From NCBI GenBank assembly GCA_964615585.1, contig CAZTNS010000104.1, positions 1 to 11,566 of the forward strand: a DNA stretch of 11,566 nucleotides, read 5' to 3'. Below, piece by piece: positions 1 to 7,084 of this stretch. This DNA is from JAQIBY01 sp964615585. Lineage in GTDB: Bacteria > Bacteroidota > Bacteroidia > Bacteroidales > ML635J-15. The notes below the pieces were generated by a model. That model was given only the letters and a program-made list of their open reading frames with translations, searched no databases and was not told the origin of the DNA. A program made the translations under genes and the position numbers. The stretch's first letter is position 1, and each line of letters starts with the position of its first letter.

Positions 1-1
1 T

Positions 2-262
2 AAAATGCACAGTTCTGAAGGAAGTGCCTGGAGTGATTTAAGTTTCAGCCTTGCTAACGACAAACCACAGGCAATAGACGAATATGGAATGACACACTTA
101 GACATGGTATCATCTGATAAAGATTCTAATCATGCGGATTACTTATTCACCATTACGAGGACAAAAAACGGAATATCCTTAACAGGGATTGAAGGCACTG
201 CCTGGAAAGAATTAAGTTTCACCCTTTCTGAAAATAAAAAACAAATGATTGACCAATCCTGA
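2..262 (+). CDS. C-terminal part of a repeat-containing protein, 5' end outside the window
   Basis: The reading frame is open to the left edge and ends at TGA 260-262. Two copies of a motif lie 58 residues apart: EGSAWSDLSFSL followed by KPQAIDEYGM, then EGTAWKELSFTL followed by KKQMIDQS. The first ATG (position 5) falls inside the first repeat, where it aligns with the Leu of ISLTGIEG in the second copy, so it is most likely an internal methionine and the gene starts upstream. The repeats alternate polar and hydrophobic residues around a conserved Trp, which suggests beta structure. The function is not known to me; I recall similar GTAW..LSF repeats only in uncharacterised Bacteroidota proteins. 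No signal peptide can be judged because the N-terminus is missing. Confidence 0.6.
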   Translation, partial: KMHSSEGSAWSDLSFSLANDKPQAIDEYGMTHLDMVSSDKDSNHADYLFTITRTKNGISLTGIEGTAWKELSFTLSENKKQMIDQS

Positions 263-320
263 ATGAATCAGTAAATATTAGCCCTGTTCGCATGAGATAA
301 GAAAACCGGCAAATAAGAAT

Positions 321-473
321 GAGCCCCGTCTAAAAAGCCAAAAAAATGAGAAATGCCACAAAGTCACTAAGACACCAAGATTCACAAAGTTCTGTAATAC
401 AACAGCTTAAGATTTGTGTTACTTTGTGTCTTCGTGTCTTCGTGGCAAAACAATGCCTTTTTAGACGGGGCTC
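321..473. mobile_element. MITE-like non-autonomous element with 17-bp terminal inverted repeats
   Basis: The left end GAGCCCCGTCTAAAAAG (321-337) is the exact reverse complement of the right end at 457-473. The hexamer AAGAAT sits directly outside both ends (315-320 and 474-479), which looks like a target-site duplication. Inside, a second, imperfect inverted repeat (about 354-396 against 405-450) is built from units like GAAGACAC, giving a long hairpin around a short centre. The GCCACGAAGACACGAAGACACAAAG type of sequence is, from memory, a widespread intergenic repeat in environmental bacteria. No protein is plausibly encoded: a 60-residue open frame on the minus strand (330-512) is just the repeat read through. 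A transposase elsewhere in the genome would be needed for movement; its family is not known to me. Confidence 0.8.
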
Positions 474-578
474 AAGAATCATAAGCAAGCGGCAATGAGC
501 AGCGATGGGCAAATGGGGCTAATAACCGGCAATAGACACATTTTCTTAATAATAGTGAATATTTTATCACAATTATAT

Positions 579-609
579 TTTGAAATGTCTCCCATGTTAT
601 TTATCTTTC
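579..609 (+). promoter_or_regulatory. Probable Bacteroidota-type promoter for the lipoprotein operon
   Basis: TTTG at 579-582 is followed after 19 bases by TATCTTTC at 602-609. This matches the Bacteroidota primary-sigma consensus TTTG, 19-21 bases, TAnnTTTG with one mismatch in the last base. Transcription would begin near 616, about 20 bases before the ATG at 636. This supports that start over an in-frame ATG at 495, which would lie upstream of the promoter and lacks a signal peptide at the right place. It lies about 100 bp downstream of the mobile element, so the element need not disrupt it. Confidence 0.5.
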
Positions 610-635
610 GACAGTTTAAACTAAATTCAATTTCA

Positions 636-1514
636 ATGAAAAATTATGTATTTATACTGATTCCTTTGATTTTTGCACTGATTACAGCTTGCAATAATCA
701 AGAAGCAAATGATGAAAATGGAGAGAAAACAACACAAACTTCATCAGAGGATGGTGATGCAGAAAACCTTTCTGAAGAAGGGGGTGAGGCTGCGAAAAAG
801 TCATCGGAAAAATCAGAAACGGCTTTTGTTCAAGAAGAAAAAACCATTGTCGGACGATTTGATCAGATTGCTTTATCTACAGTTGGGGCATACTATATTG
901 TTTACGATAAAGATAACGAACGATATACGTTTTATGAAAATTCAGATGCTGAAGGTATGGATTTTATTTATGATTATCCGCCAAACGAGCCGCTTGAGGA
1001 GCTTGATGATAAGTGGTTTAATATTACCTATGAAAATCGCATGATTGAATTCTATGATGGCGGATCCGGAGAGTATGTTGATCGTGAAAAAATTGTCATT
1101 ACAAAGGTTGAGCCAGCAGAAGCTAATCATAAAACCGCTAAAACCGCTAAAATCGATGAAAGTGTAGTTTCTGTGCTTTCCAAAGTAACAGTTTCCGGAA
1201 CCGAGCCGTTTTGGTCGGTTGCATTACATCCTGATTATGCAAGCTATTCCTCACCATCCATTCAATCTGTTCGGCTAAATTATTTGTATCCCCATGAGGA
1301 GGCCACATGTGATTTAAAAAACGCTGCCAAAAAACTGAACGATAATGGGGTGAAAATTCGTTTACAAGACGCAGAGTCTGATCATATTTCGGTACTTACA
1401 ATTTATGAAACCCCCTGTTCCGACGGCATGTCTGATAATGAATATCCGTTTACAGTCAGTTATAAAGTGAATGATGAAGAAACCCTGTCAGGTTGTGGCA
1501 GGATTCGTGAATAA
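636..1514 (+). CDS. Lipoprotein with C-terminal COG3650-like domain (GTEPFW / CSDGMSD)
   Basis: This is a 292-residue protein. The start at 636 gives a classic lipoprotein signal (hydrophobic residues 4-17, lipobox ITAC, lipidated Cys19). Residues 20-70 are an acidic, Ser/Glu-rich linker. Residues about 70-160 form an unrecognised globular region ending KIVITKVEPAE. The C-terminal domain (about 178-292) carries GTEPFW (188-193), CSDGMSD (261-267), YPF and LSGCG (284-288). These are hallmarks of the COG3650 family of periplasmic or envelope proteins, often found with META/HslJ or lysozyme-inhibitor-like domains; its biochemical activity is unknown to me. Cys225, Cys261 and Cys287 could form disulfides. 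It is the first gene of an operon, 13 bp before the next lipoprotein gene. An envelope location is well supported; the role is open. Confidence 0.85.
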   Translation: MKNYVFILIPLIFALITACNNQEANDENGEKTTQTSSEDGDAENLSEEGGEAAKKSSEKSETAFVQEEKTIVGRFDQIALSTVGAYYIVYDKDNERYTFYENSDAEGMDFIYDYPPNEPLEELDDKWFNITYENRMIEFYDGGSGEYVDREKIVITKVEPAEANHKTAKTAKIDESVVSVLSKVTVSGTEPFWSVALHPDYASYSSPSIQSVRLNYLYPHEEATCDLKNAAKKLNDNGVKIRLQDAESDHISVLTIYETPCSDGMSDNEYPFTVSYKVNDEETLSGCGRIRE

Positions 1515-1527
1515 AAATTTTATAGCT

Positions 1528-2121
1528 ATGAAAAAATATATGGTCGTTTTATTAGGGATTGCTTTTGTTTTGGTTGCTTGCCAAAATAATAATAAGGATG
1601 ACCAATCGGAAACATCACAAGTTGAAATTTCTGAAGCGGATGAACCCGAAAAGCCATCTGATGAGGAAAAATCTGTACCACTCGAAGCGGAAACACATAT
1701 TGCTTCATCTGATGAAAATGTAAAAGCCGGGCAAATTTCAAAAGGAGACGAGCTTGTTGGTATGACAGTGAAATCAGTGAGTTATGTCCCTGGCGAGATA
1801 TTTGAAATTGAGTTTGAAGGTGAAATCGATTTAACAGGGCACATTTATCACAATTCGCATGAATACAAGATGGAGTTTTCTACTGATGACCCGGTAGTTT
1901 ATGTTGAAATTGATGGTAGTGAATACGGATTGTTGGAATATCTGTATTTGTCAAATGCAGAAACTGTTAAGTCGCAATTTTCTGATGATCAGTTGCAAAC
2001 TTTTGATGATGGATTGCCCGTTAAATTTGACATCAGGGTGAAAAATCCAACTTACAATATTTATTTTTCTGACAAAGGGCGACAGAAAATTGGAGACGCT
2101 GAGTTTGTTAGATCGAATTAA
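1528..2121 (+). CDS. Unrecognised acidic lipoprotein
   Basis: This is a 197-residue protein. The start at 1528 gives a lipoprotein signal peptide (lipobox LVAC, Cys18) and lies only 13 bp after the upstream stop; an earlier in-frame ATG at 1471 would overlap the previous gene and displace the signal. After the cysteine comes QNNNKDDQ. The KDD resembles the acidic lipoprotein export signals that send Bacteroidota lipoproteins to the cell surface, so surface exposure is an inference. Residues 25-65 are a Glu/Ser/Asp-rich linker like that of its neighbour. The folded part (about 70-197) looks beta-rich and includes FEIEFEGEIDLTG and a central LLEYLYLSNAETVKSQF helix. I do not recognise a family. 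Co-transcription with the COG3650-like lipoprotein suggests a shared envelope role. Confidence 0.8.
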   Translation: MKKYMVVLLGIAFVLVACQNNNKDDQSETSQVEISEADEPEKPSDEEKSVPLEAETHIASSDENVKAGQISKGDELVGMTVKSVSYVPGEIFEIEFEGEIDLTGHIYHNSHEYKMEFSTDDPVVYVEIDGSEYGLLEYLYLSNAETVKSQFSDDQLQTFDDGLPVKFDIRVKNPTYNIYFSDKGRQKIGDAEFVRSN

Positions 2122-2654
2122 ATGTAATTTCATATCCTTTGGGCACGAATGCGCCAGAGTTAGCATCCGGCGGGTAAGTAAAAAATTTGCCTAAAGCTAC
2201 GAACCCTGGATACTGCGTAATAATTTTAACTGTACAGAAGTTTTGTAGATTACAAACGGTTGAAAATAAACTAGCAACAAATATAACAATGTATTGGGTG
2301 ATTTCGTCAGTACCCGGTTAGCAGCGACGGAAGCCGGAAGGTTTTAGACCCCGCCCATGCCGGTGATGCGTTTTGTTTGCCCGTACAATCCCTGCATGTT
2401 GATAATTTGTTGAAAGTTTTTCCTGCAAATGCCTCATTTACCCCATTTTTTTCTTATATTTGTGTAATGATTCTAATAAAACCCGGTGCATGCAATCTAA
2501 CATGACAGGTGAGAACAGAAAAAAGGTAATTTAAATGGTTGCGAATAATTAAGGTGTGGGTGTAAACGAGTTGTGATTCATGTTCTGAAACTGCATTACT
2601 ACAATGATTTGACATTTAAAATTTGTTTTCTTTAATCATAAATAAACGGATTAA
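2122..2654. other. 533-bp stretch without a convincing gene
   Basis: No open frame here has a coding look. The left portion (about 2160-2400) is moderately GC-rich, with a patch around 2320-2380 rich in CCGG and GCCGG. The right portion is AT-rich and leads into the Fic gene. A promoter-like TATATTTG at 2455-2462 precedes a tiny ORF (ATG 2490 to TAA 2534, 14 codons, MQSNMTGENRKKVI), which may be the stub of a gene cut off by later rearrangement or may be chance. The base composition changes inside this region, which fits a junction between the lipoprotein operon and an acquired segment. Confidence 0.5.
2455..2462 (+). promoter_or_regulatory. Possible -7 element (TATATTTG)
   Basis: TATATTTG matches the Bacteroidota -7 consensus TAnnTTTG exactly, just after a T-rich run at 2445-2452. 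No TTG or TTTG is found 19-21 bases upstream, so only half of the promoter is supported. It could drive the 14-codon ORF at 2490, or the Fic gene through a leader of roughly 185 bases; no better site was seen closer to the Fic start. Confidence 0.3.
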
Positions 2655-3416
2655 ATGAGAATAACTGCAAGAAAATATTTAGATAATTATAAAAAGTCAA
2701 TTGGAAATGATATTCCTAGATTGATCAAAGATTTTGACTTTTCGGAAAATCGAGGAGGATTTGAATATTTGACAAAGTCTTCTGCTGTGTACTCATCAAA
2801 TATTGAAGGAAACAGTATTGATTTGAATTCTTACATGAATTATGAAATGAATAAGGATAAATTCAAAGCAGGAAAAGAAATCGAAGAAATTGAGGACTTG
2901 ATTGAGGCCTATGAATTTGCACAGACAAACAAATTAAATGAAAAAAATTTTCTGAATTGTCATAAAATATTTTCAGATACATTACTAATTAGAAGTAAAA
3001 GAGGGAAATACCGAATTGAACAGGTCGGGGTTTATGGGAAAGCAGGTTTAGCATATATGGCAATTGAACCTGAGTTTGTTGAGAAAGAAATGAAAGTTTT
3101 TTTTCAGGATTTAAAAGAGTTAATCTCCAATGAACTTGATGAAATTGAAGTTTTTTATTTCGCATCCTTAATGCATTTACTATTTGCACAGATTCATCCA
3201 TTTAGGGACGGAAATGGTAGAGCAGCCAGATTACTAGAGAAATGGTTCGTTGCAGAGAAATTAGGACAAGATTTTTGGAAGATGCCATCGGAAGAATATT
3301 ACAAAAACAACCAAGCGAGATATTATGAGACAATTAATCTTGGTGTTAATTTCTATGAACTGAATTATGACAAATGCATTGGATTTTTAGAAATGTTACC
3401 GAATTGTCTGAAATAA
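2655..3416 (+). CDS. Fic-domain protein, probable AMP-transferase (class II, self-inhibited)
   Basis: This is a 253-residue protein. The catalytic Fic motif HPFRDGNGRAAR is complete at residues 181-192: His181 is the expected general base, Asp185 the metal ligand, and GNGR binds the phosphates of ATP. An inhibitory motif SSNIEG (47-52, fitting S/TxxxEG/N, with Glu51) lies N-terminal to the Fic core, which is the arrangement of class II Fic proteins that block their own ATP site. The flap region is around KRGKYR (115-120). Family members usually transfer AMP to a Ser, Thr or Tyr hydroxyl of a target protein; the target cannot be read from sequence. The protein is shorter than the common 330-380-residue Fic proteins and lacks their C-terminal winged helix. 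It has no signal peptide, so it is cytoplasmic. The gene is visibly AT-richer than the genes to the right and sits alone between a gene-poor stretch and an inverted repeat, which suggests transfer. Confidence 0.93.
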   Translation: MRITARKYLDNYKKSIGNDIPRLIKDFDFSENRGGFEYLTKSSAVYSSNIEGNSIDLNSYMNYEMNKDKFKAGKEIEEIEDLIEAYEFAQTNKLNEKNFLNCHKIFSDTLLIRSKRGKYRIEQVGVYGKAGLAYMAIEPEFVEKEMKVFFQDLKELISNELDEIEVFYFASLMHLLFAQIHPFRDGNGRAARLLEKWFVAEKLGQDFWKMPSEEYYKNNQARYYETINLGVNFYELNYDKCIGFLEMLPNCLK

Positions 3417-3431
3417 AGCACGAACGTACAA

Positions 3432-3547
3432 CCTCGGCTATAGCAAATGCGGGATAAAGTGCTAATATGAAAGTAATTACACATAATAAACTAACTGCTA
3501 ATCGGATAAGTAAGTGCCTTGAAATCCCGCAATAGCCATAGCCGAGG
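3432..3547. repeat. Large imperfect inverted repeat (24-bp arms, 68-base centre)
   Basis: The left arm (3432-3455) begins CCTCGGCTATAGC and ends GCGGGAT. The right arm (3524-3547) begins ATCCCGCA and ends ATAGCCGAGG. The arms pair at 21 of 24 positions. The element begins 15 bp after the Fic stop codon and ends 47 bp before the next gene. A minus-strand open frame across it (3346-3606) is hydrophobic but overlaps the Fic gene's 3' end and follows the repeat, so I do not call it a gene. It could be a dispersed intergenic repeat, a boundary of the acquired Fic segment, or a transcribed structure. No T-run follows the right arm, so a simple terminator is unlikely. Confidence 0.75.
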
Positions 3548-3594
3548 AACCTTGCAGATAATACAAACAGTATGAACAACATTATTTTAATACA

Positions 3595-4104
3595 ATGAAA
3601 AAACACATGTTAACATTTTGTCTTCTCCTTTTGATAAGTGGATTTTCCATGGCTCAAACGGAAGAAAAAAACAGGATTCCGGACGGTTTATACCTGGTTA
3701 CAGCTCTGGGTAACGATACAGCACAAAGTCAGGCACATCCGGGAAATCATACGGCAGTAAATTTCAATTACGATTTCATTTCCAAAAGCGATATGGAATA
3801 CGATGAAATACGGATTGATACATCTGAATTTGTGCCCCTTGAATTGGAAAATCTGCCAACAACGGAACAGCAAACCGCAACAAAAAAGAAATTGCTGTTT
3901 TCACTGACAACGGAAGCCTCCGAAAAACTACATACATTTACAGCCAACCATATTATGGATAAAGTAGCCCTGGTAGTAGATGGTAAAGCTGTATCCATAC
4001 ACAAAATCAGGGAGCCTGTTACAGGTGGACAACTTCAGATCACCACATGCAGCGATAATGCCTGTGAACGCCTCATTGTCAGAATGCAAAACAACATGAA
4101 CTGA
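3595..4104 (+). CDS. Secreted protein with an isolated SecD P1-head-like domain
   Basis: This is a 169-residue protein with a signal peptidase I type signal (hydrophobic core 5-17, cleavage likely after Ala20 in FSMAQT). Residues about 98-152 match the head subdomain of the first periplasmic domain of SecD: LLFSLTTEASEKLHTFT, then ALVVDGKAVS (125-134), then IREPVTGGQLQIT (138-150). SecD proteins have the corresponding pattern (AIVLDGKVIS, then EPITGG) from memory. Here there are no transmembrane segments, so it is not a translocase subunit but a stand-alone use of the fold. Cys152 and Cys157 may form a small disulfide loop. Residues 25-95 are unrecognised. The stop overlaps the start of the next gene by one base, indicating translational coupling with the META-like lipoprotein. 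The role is unknown. Confidence 0.8.
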   Translation: MKKHMLTFCLLLLISGFSMAQTEEKNRIPDGLYLVTALGNDTAQSQAHPGNHTAVNFNYDFISKSDMEYDEIRIDTSEFVPLELENLPTTEQQTATKKKLLFSLTTEASEKLHTFTANHIMDKVALVVDGKAVSIHKIREPVTGGQLQITTCSDNACERLIVRMQNNMN

Positions 4105-4544
4105 TGGAAATACCTTATCAACATGGAAATATCATAAAATCAACCATCCCCACATTATTGGCATTGCTGTTATTGATAACCGGCTGCAAAAAAGATGTGA
4201 CCGATGAAACTGACATCACTGAATATGCCTGGGAATTGACATCTGTTGAAACCAGCGGGGAAACAATAACCCCTGACAGTGTCCACATTTTGGAATTTCA
4301 GAATGACACGTTGTTTTATTTGAATCTGAGTGTGAATGGGGGAGGGGGGTACTACAATATTCCATCACCGGGGAACATAAATATCCGCAATTTTGGTAAT
4401 TTCACTGAAATGTGCTGTGATGATACCGCCGCTGATTCTGTTTTGTTGGATGCCATGCCTGCAGTTACGGCTTACCGGGTACAGGATGATGTGTTAATAC
4501 TTACGGGAGATGATGTGAGGGTTGAGTTTATGAAAATAGATTGA
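4104..4544 (+). CDS. META/HslJ-like lipoprotein
   Basis: This is a 146-residue protein whose ATG overlaps the preceding stop (TGATG), so the pair is an operon. The signal is a long N-region, hydrophobic residues 14-25 and lipobox ITGC with Cys28. The mature part resembles META-type domains: a leading W-E-L-T-S strand (43-47), HILEFQNDTLFYLNLSVNGGGGYY, a CCDD segment, and a closing ADSVLLDAM, TAYRVQDDVLILTG, VEFMK. Such domains are small beta-sandwich modules in envelope proteins, HslJ being the best-known example, with no enzymatic activity known to me. KKDVTDETD after the cysteine is acidic and may act as a surface-export signal. The family call rests on pattern and layout, not on an alignment. 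The gene contains a GGGGGAGGGGGG tract at 4338-4349. Confidence 0.75.
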   Translation: MEIPYQHGNIIKSTIPTLLALLLLITGCKKDVTDETDITEYAWELTSVETSGETITPDSVHILEFQNDTLFYLNLSVNGGGGYYNIPSPGNINIRNFGNFTEMCCDDTAADSVLLDAMPAVTAYRVQDDVLILTGDDVRVEFMKID

Positions 4545-4698
4545 TTAACGCTTTGCCAAAACCAAAACCATAATCATTATTATATCAATCAGGTATAGGT
4601 CTTGCCGAAGTGAACACATATCGGTATAATAAAAAATCCTGTCTGGTGGAACACAAAGGAGACGGATAAATATCAAATACAAAATTATCGAAATGAGG

Positions 4699-4725
4699 GC
4701 AGAGCCAAGTTTACTTGAGCTCTGC
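4699..4725. terminator. Hairpin between convergent genes, possible terminator
   Basis: GCAGAGC (4699-4705) pairs with GCTCTGC (4719-4725), and CAAG (4706-4709) pairs with CTTG (4714-4717), leaving one bulged base and a 4-base loop. This is the strongest short hairpin in the 273-bp gap between the META-like lipoprotein gene and the convergent T9SS cargo gene. Neither side has a run of T, so classical intrinsic termination is not shown. The rest of the gap shows nothing else; a 70-codon minus-strand frame there looks like chance. Confidence 0.4.
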
Positions 4726-4817
4726 AGGATGCAGTCAAAACTATTGAAATTACACAAATAAACACATGCCGGTATTATAGAGTCATGTCAATAAAGTCAA
4801 GAGTAGAAAAAAAGTCC

Positions 4818-6992
4818 TTATTTTTTAATGATTTTCCTCATATAATCCCCGTCCTCTGTGCTTATTTTAACGATGTATATTCCCGGACTTAGATTATCCA
4901 CGCAAATATTGGTTTTGTTCCCAGAAACGTATTTTTTCTGTAAAAGCCTTCCGTCAAATGCATATATTTGTATCTCACGGATGTTTTTACCTTCAATAAA
5001 TACCAGGTTATGAGCGGGATTTGGATACAGCCTTATGTTACTATTTTCAGTTTTGGTGTTAATGTCAACCGGAAAATCTTCAATGATATCAGGTGGAAAA
5101 CCTGCATAGGAAAAGCGAGTTGCTGTAATGGCATCAATATCTTCATCCAGTGGTTCGAGTGAAAACACATCAGAGGTACCATTAAGGAAGGAATAATATA
5201 TTTGACATGGGTCTAAACCTCCCGATTCATCGTTTGAACTTGTCCAGTCATCCGCAGCAACACTAAACAACAAGGCCAGCTTATAACCTGTAGGCGCAGT
5301 GATGCTGTCATATACCCAGCCAAATTCAATGGCATCCAGATCCAGGCTGTCTTCAAGACCCAGGTGTGTCTCACAATTGACGACCTCCTGAACGTTATTG
5401 ATGCCAATGTATTCATATACAGAGCCGGGGTTGAGCCCATGATGAGCTTCGTGGCTGGGGGTAAAATAAAACCTGTGATTAAGTGACGGATCAAAATTAT
5501 AAGCCAGAGCATTGACGTCATCATCATCATCATTCAATAAAGTATCGGGATTGGGTGCCAGGTTGATGTGTATATCACTTTCACTCCACAGTGAATCTGT
5601 AATTACAGGCGGGGATGGAATCGATAATGAAGACAGCATAACCGGAAACACTTCATCCGCCCTGCTTGTTGATCCGTAAATATTGTTGTTAAAGGTTGAT
5701 CCGGAATTAACAGGAACGCCATAGTACCCTGAGAAATTGTATGACCAGTTCTCTGCATAATTGTCGGAATAGGATACCAACAGGTGATCGGCTGTTTGCA
5801 CCAACCCATCTGAAAACTGATCTATGGGAGATAAGCCGGGGCCATAGGGCATGTCCTGCAATGAAGACTCCATCAATGCCATTCCGTTGATGTTGAAAAA
5901 ATCGCCGGGAATATACACATCATCACCGTCGCCACAAGGTACTACTGTTGCCGGTATGGCCGGATCGGGGACGGGATCCGAAGCAAAAAAATCCGCATCA
6001 TCCATAATGCCATTTGTTGGCGTTGTCATTTGTGTTCCAAAAAACGGGTAAGCATCTCCCGGATCAAAAAATTCATCCCCGTCTTGGTTCGGGTCACTCA
6101 TCTCGCTGTCAGAACCTATATCCAATGAAAAATACATATGCGGGTCTTCAGGGTCTGGCGGGGCTGGTATCGGTTCAAAGCCAATGATCAATGTGCCTTT
6201 GGCATAGCAGGTAGCATGGTCTTTCTGGCTTCCTGAATAAATGAATCCCGGATTTTTGATAAGGGCAGTATCCTGTGATTCAAAAAACACATCAATGGTA
6301 TCACCAAAGTTCATTAACATATTGCCTGACTTGATGATATGTTTTCCGCCGCGATCATTAACCCCGGGGCTGTTAAAAATAAAGTTGTTTTCAGTGATGT
6401 CTTGTGAATTAAAAAGCAATGTGCTGCTGATTGATATTGAATCTTCATTGATGTTTTCATGGTCTGTCCAGCCGGTGCTTGAAACCTCAATCTGGTAATT
6501 GACGACCACAGGATCTCCCTCCGATTGGTCTGTTCCCGGCATTATTTTAATGCCTGTGTCAAAGGAGAAAGCATTCACTGCTGACGCTCGATACGAGTCT
6601 GTTTCAACCAATGTATATACATGTGACCATTGCTGGAAGTCCATTTCAATCAAATCACTTTCATCTCCTTTGATGTGCAGGTGAGATGAATTATTAGCCC
6701 TGGTTGTACCACAATCAGATGTACAGTGGTTTGAATAGGAACGGCCGGCTATGTAATCGTAGGTTTCTCCCCACAGTGTACCATCTTGCGTCCATGGTAT
6801 AATATTGTGAGACTGGGTATCACAGTTTTGTGGAGCAGGTGTGCAATTGTGTGCCGTCCTGATTTCTCCGTTACCACTTACATCAAAAATTACAACTTCC
6901 AGGCTTTGAGCAGAAAGATTGGTGGTTAATCCAATAATAAATGCCATACACAACAGGCAGGCAAAGTGTTGAACCAGTAGTTTTGTTTTCAT
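4818..6992 (-). CDS. Large secreted protein with type IX secretion sorting domain, function unknown
   Basis: This is a 724-residue protein. The start at 6992 gives a signal peptide (hydrophobic 10-22, cleavage likely after Ala28 in LSAQS); an in-frame ATG at 7115 lies upstream of the promoter. The last ~75 residues are a type A T9SS sorting domain: IRLYPNPAHNLVFIEG (653-668), IQIYAFDGRLLQKK, LSPGIYIVKI (701-710), ending RKIIKK. The protein is therefore expected to cross the outer membrane by the Por system, lose this domain and be surface-attached or released. The N-terminal region has four clustered cysteines (50, 57, 90, 94). An acidic stretch SDPNQDGDEFFDPGDAY (299-315) resembles calcium-binding loops. 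NDDDDDVNA (487-495) comes from a run of GAT/GAC codons. No known catalytic domain was recognised. Similar central regions occur, as I recall, in other uncharacterised T9SS proteins. Confidence 0.88.
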   Translation of the reverse strand: MKTKLLVQHFACLLCMAFIIGLTTNLSAQSLEVVIFDVSGNGEIRTAHNCTPAPQNCDTQSHNIIPWTQDGTLWGETYDYIAGRSYSNHCTSDCGTTRANNSSHLHIKGDESDLIEMDFQQWSHVYTLVETDSYRASAVNAFSFDTGIKIMPGTDQSEGDPVVVNYQIEVSSTGWTDHENINEDSISISSTLLFNSQDITENNFIFNSPGVNDRGGKHIIKSGNMLMNFGDTIDVFFESQDTALIKNPGFIYSGSQKDHATCYAKGTLIIGFEPIPAPPDPEDPHMYFSLDIGSDSEMSDPNQDGDEFFDPGDAYPFFGTQMTTPTNGIMDDADFFASDPVPDPAIPATVVPCGDGDDVYIPGDFFNINGMALMESSLQDMPYGPGLSPIDQFSDGLVQTADHLLVSYSDNYAENWSYNFSGYYGVPVNSGSTFNNNIYGSTSRADEVFPVMLSSLSIPSPPVITDSLWSESDIHINLAPNPDTLLNDDDDDVNALAYNFDPSLNHRFYFTPSHEAHHGLNPGSVYEYIGINNVQEVVNCETHLGLEDSLDLDAIEFGWVYDSITAPTGYKLALLFSVAADDWTSSNDESGGLDPCQIYYSFLNGTSDVFSLEPLDEDIDAITATRFSYAGFPPDIIEDFPVDINTKTENSNIRLYPNPAHNLVFIEGKNIREIQIYAFDGRLLQKKYVSGNKTNICVDNLSPGIYIVKISTEDGDYMRKIIKK

Positions 6993-7084
6993 ATCGGTTT
7001 GATTTAGCTTGGTTAATCTTGCTTTTGTATAAAACTGTGTATTCATATAAATGTTTAAGTTATCACAAATTAACATATAGCTAT

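Noticed and set aside
330..512. 60-codon minus-strand frame containing FATKTRRHK
   Set aside because: It is the mobile element's internal repeat read through. Such peptides are typical artefacts of GAAGACAC-type repeats.
3417..3594. Integron attC site after the Fic gene
   Set aside because: The arms lack the RYYYAAC and GTTRRRY core sites at the outer ends, and no integrase gene is seen.
3346..3606. 86-codon hydrophobic minus-strand frame
   Set aside because: It overlaps the end of the Fic gene and the start of the next gene and mostly translates the inverted repeat; no independent support.
4545..4757. 70-codon minus-strand frame between convergent genes
   Set aside because: No recognisable domain, no promoter, overlaps the hairpin; looks like chance in a short gap.
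5439..5453. HEAHH as a zinc-protease HExxH motif in the T9SS cargo protein
   Set aside because: It sits in a proline- and glycine-rich loop (TPSHEAHHGLNPG) without the surrounding hydrophobic helix or a third ligand, so it is most likely chance.
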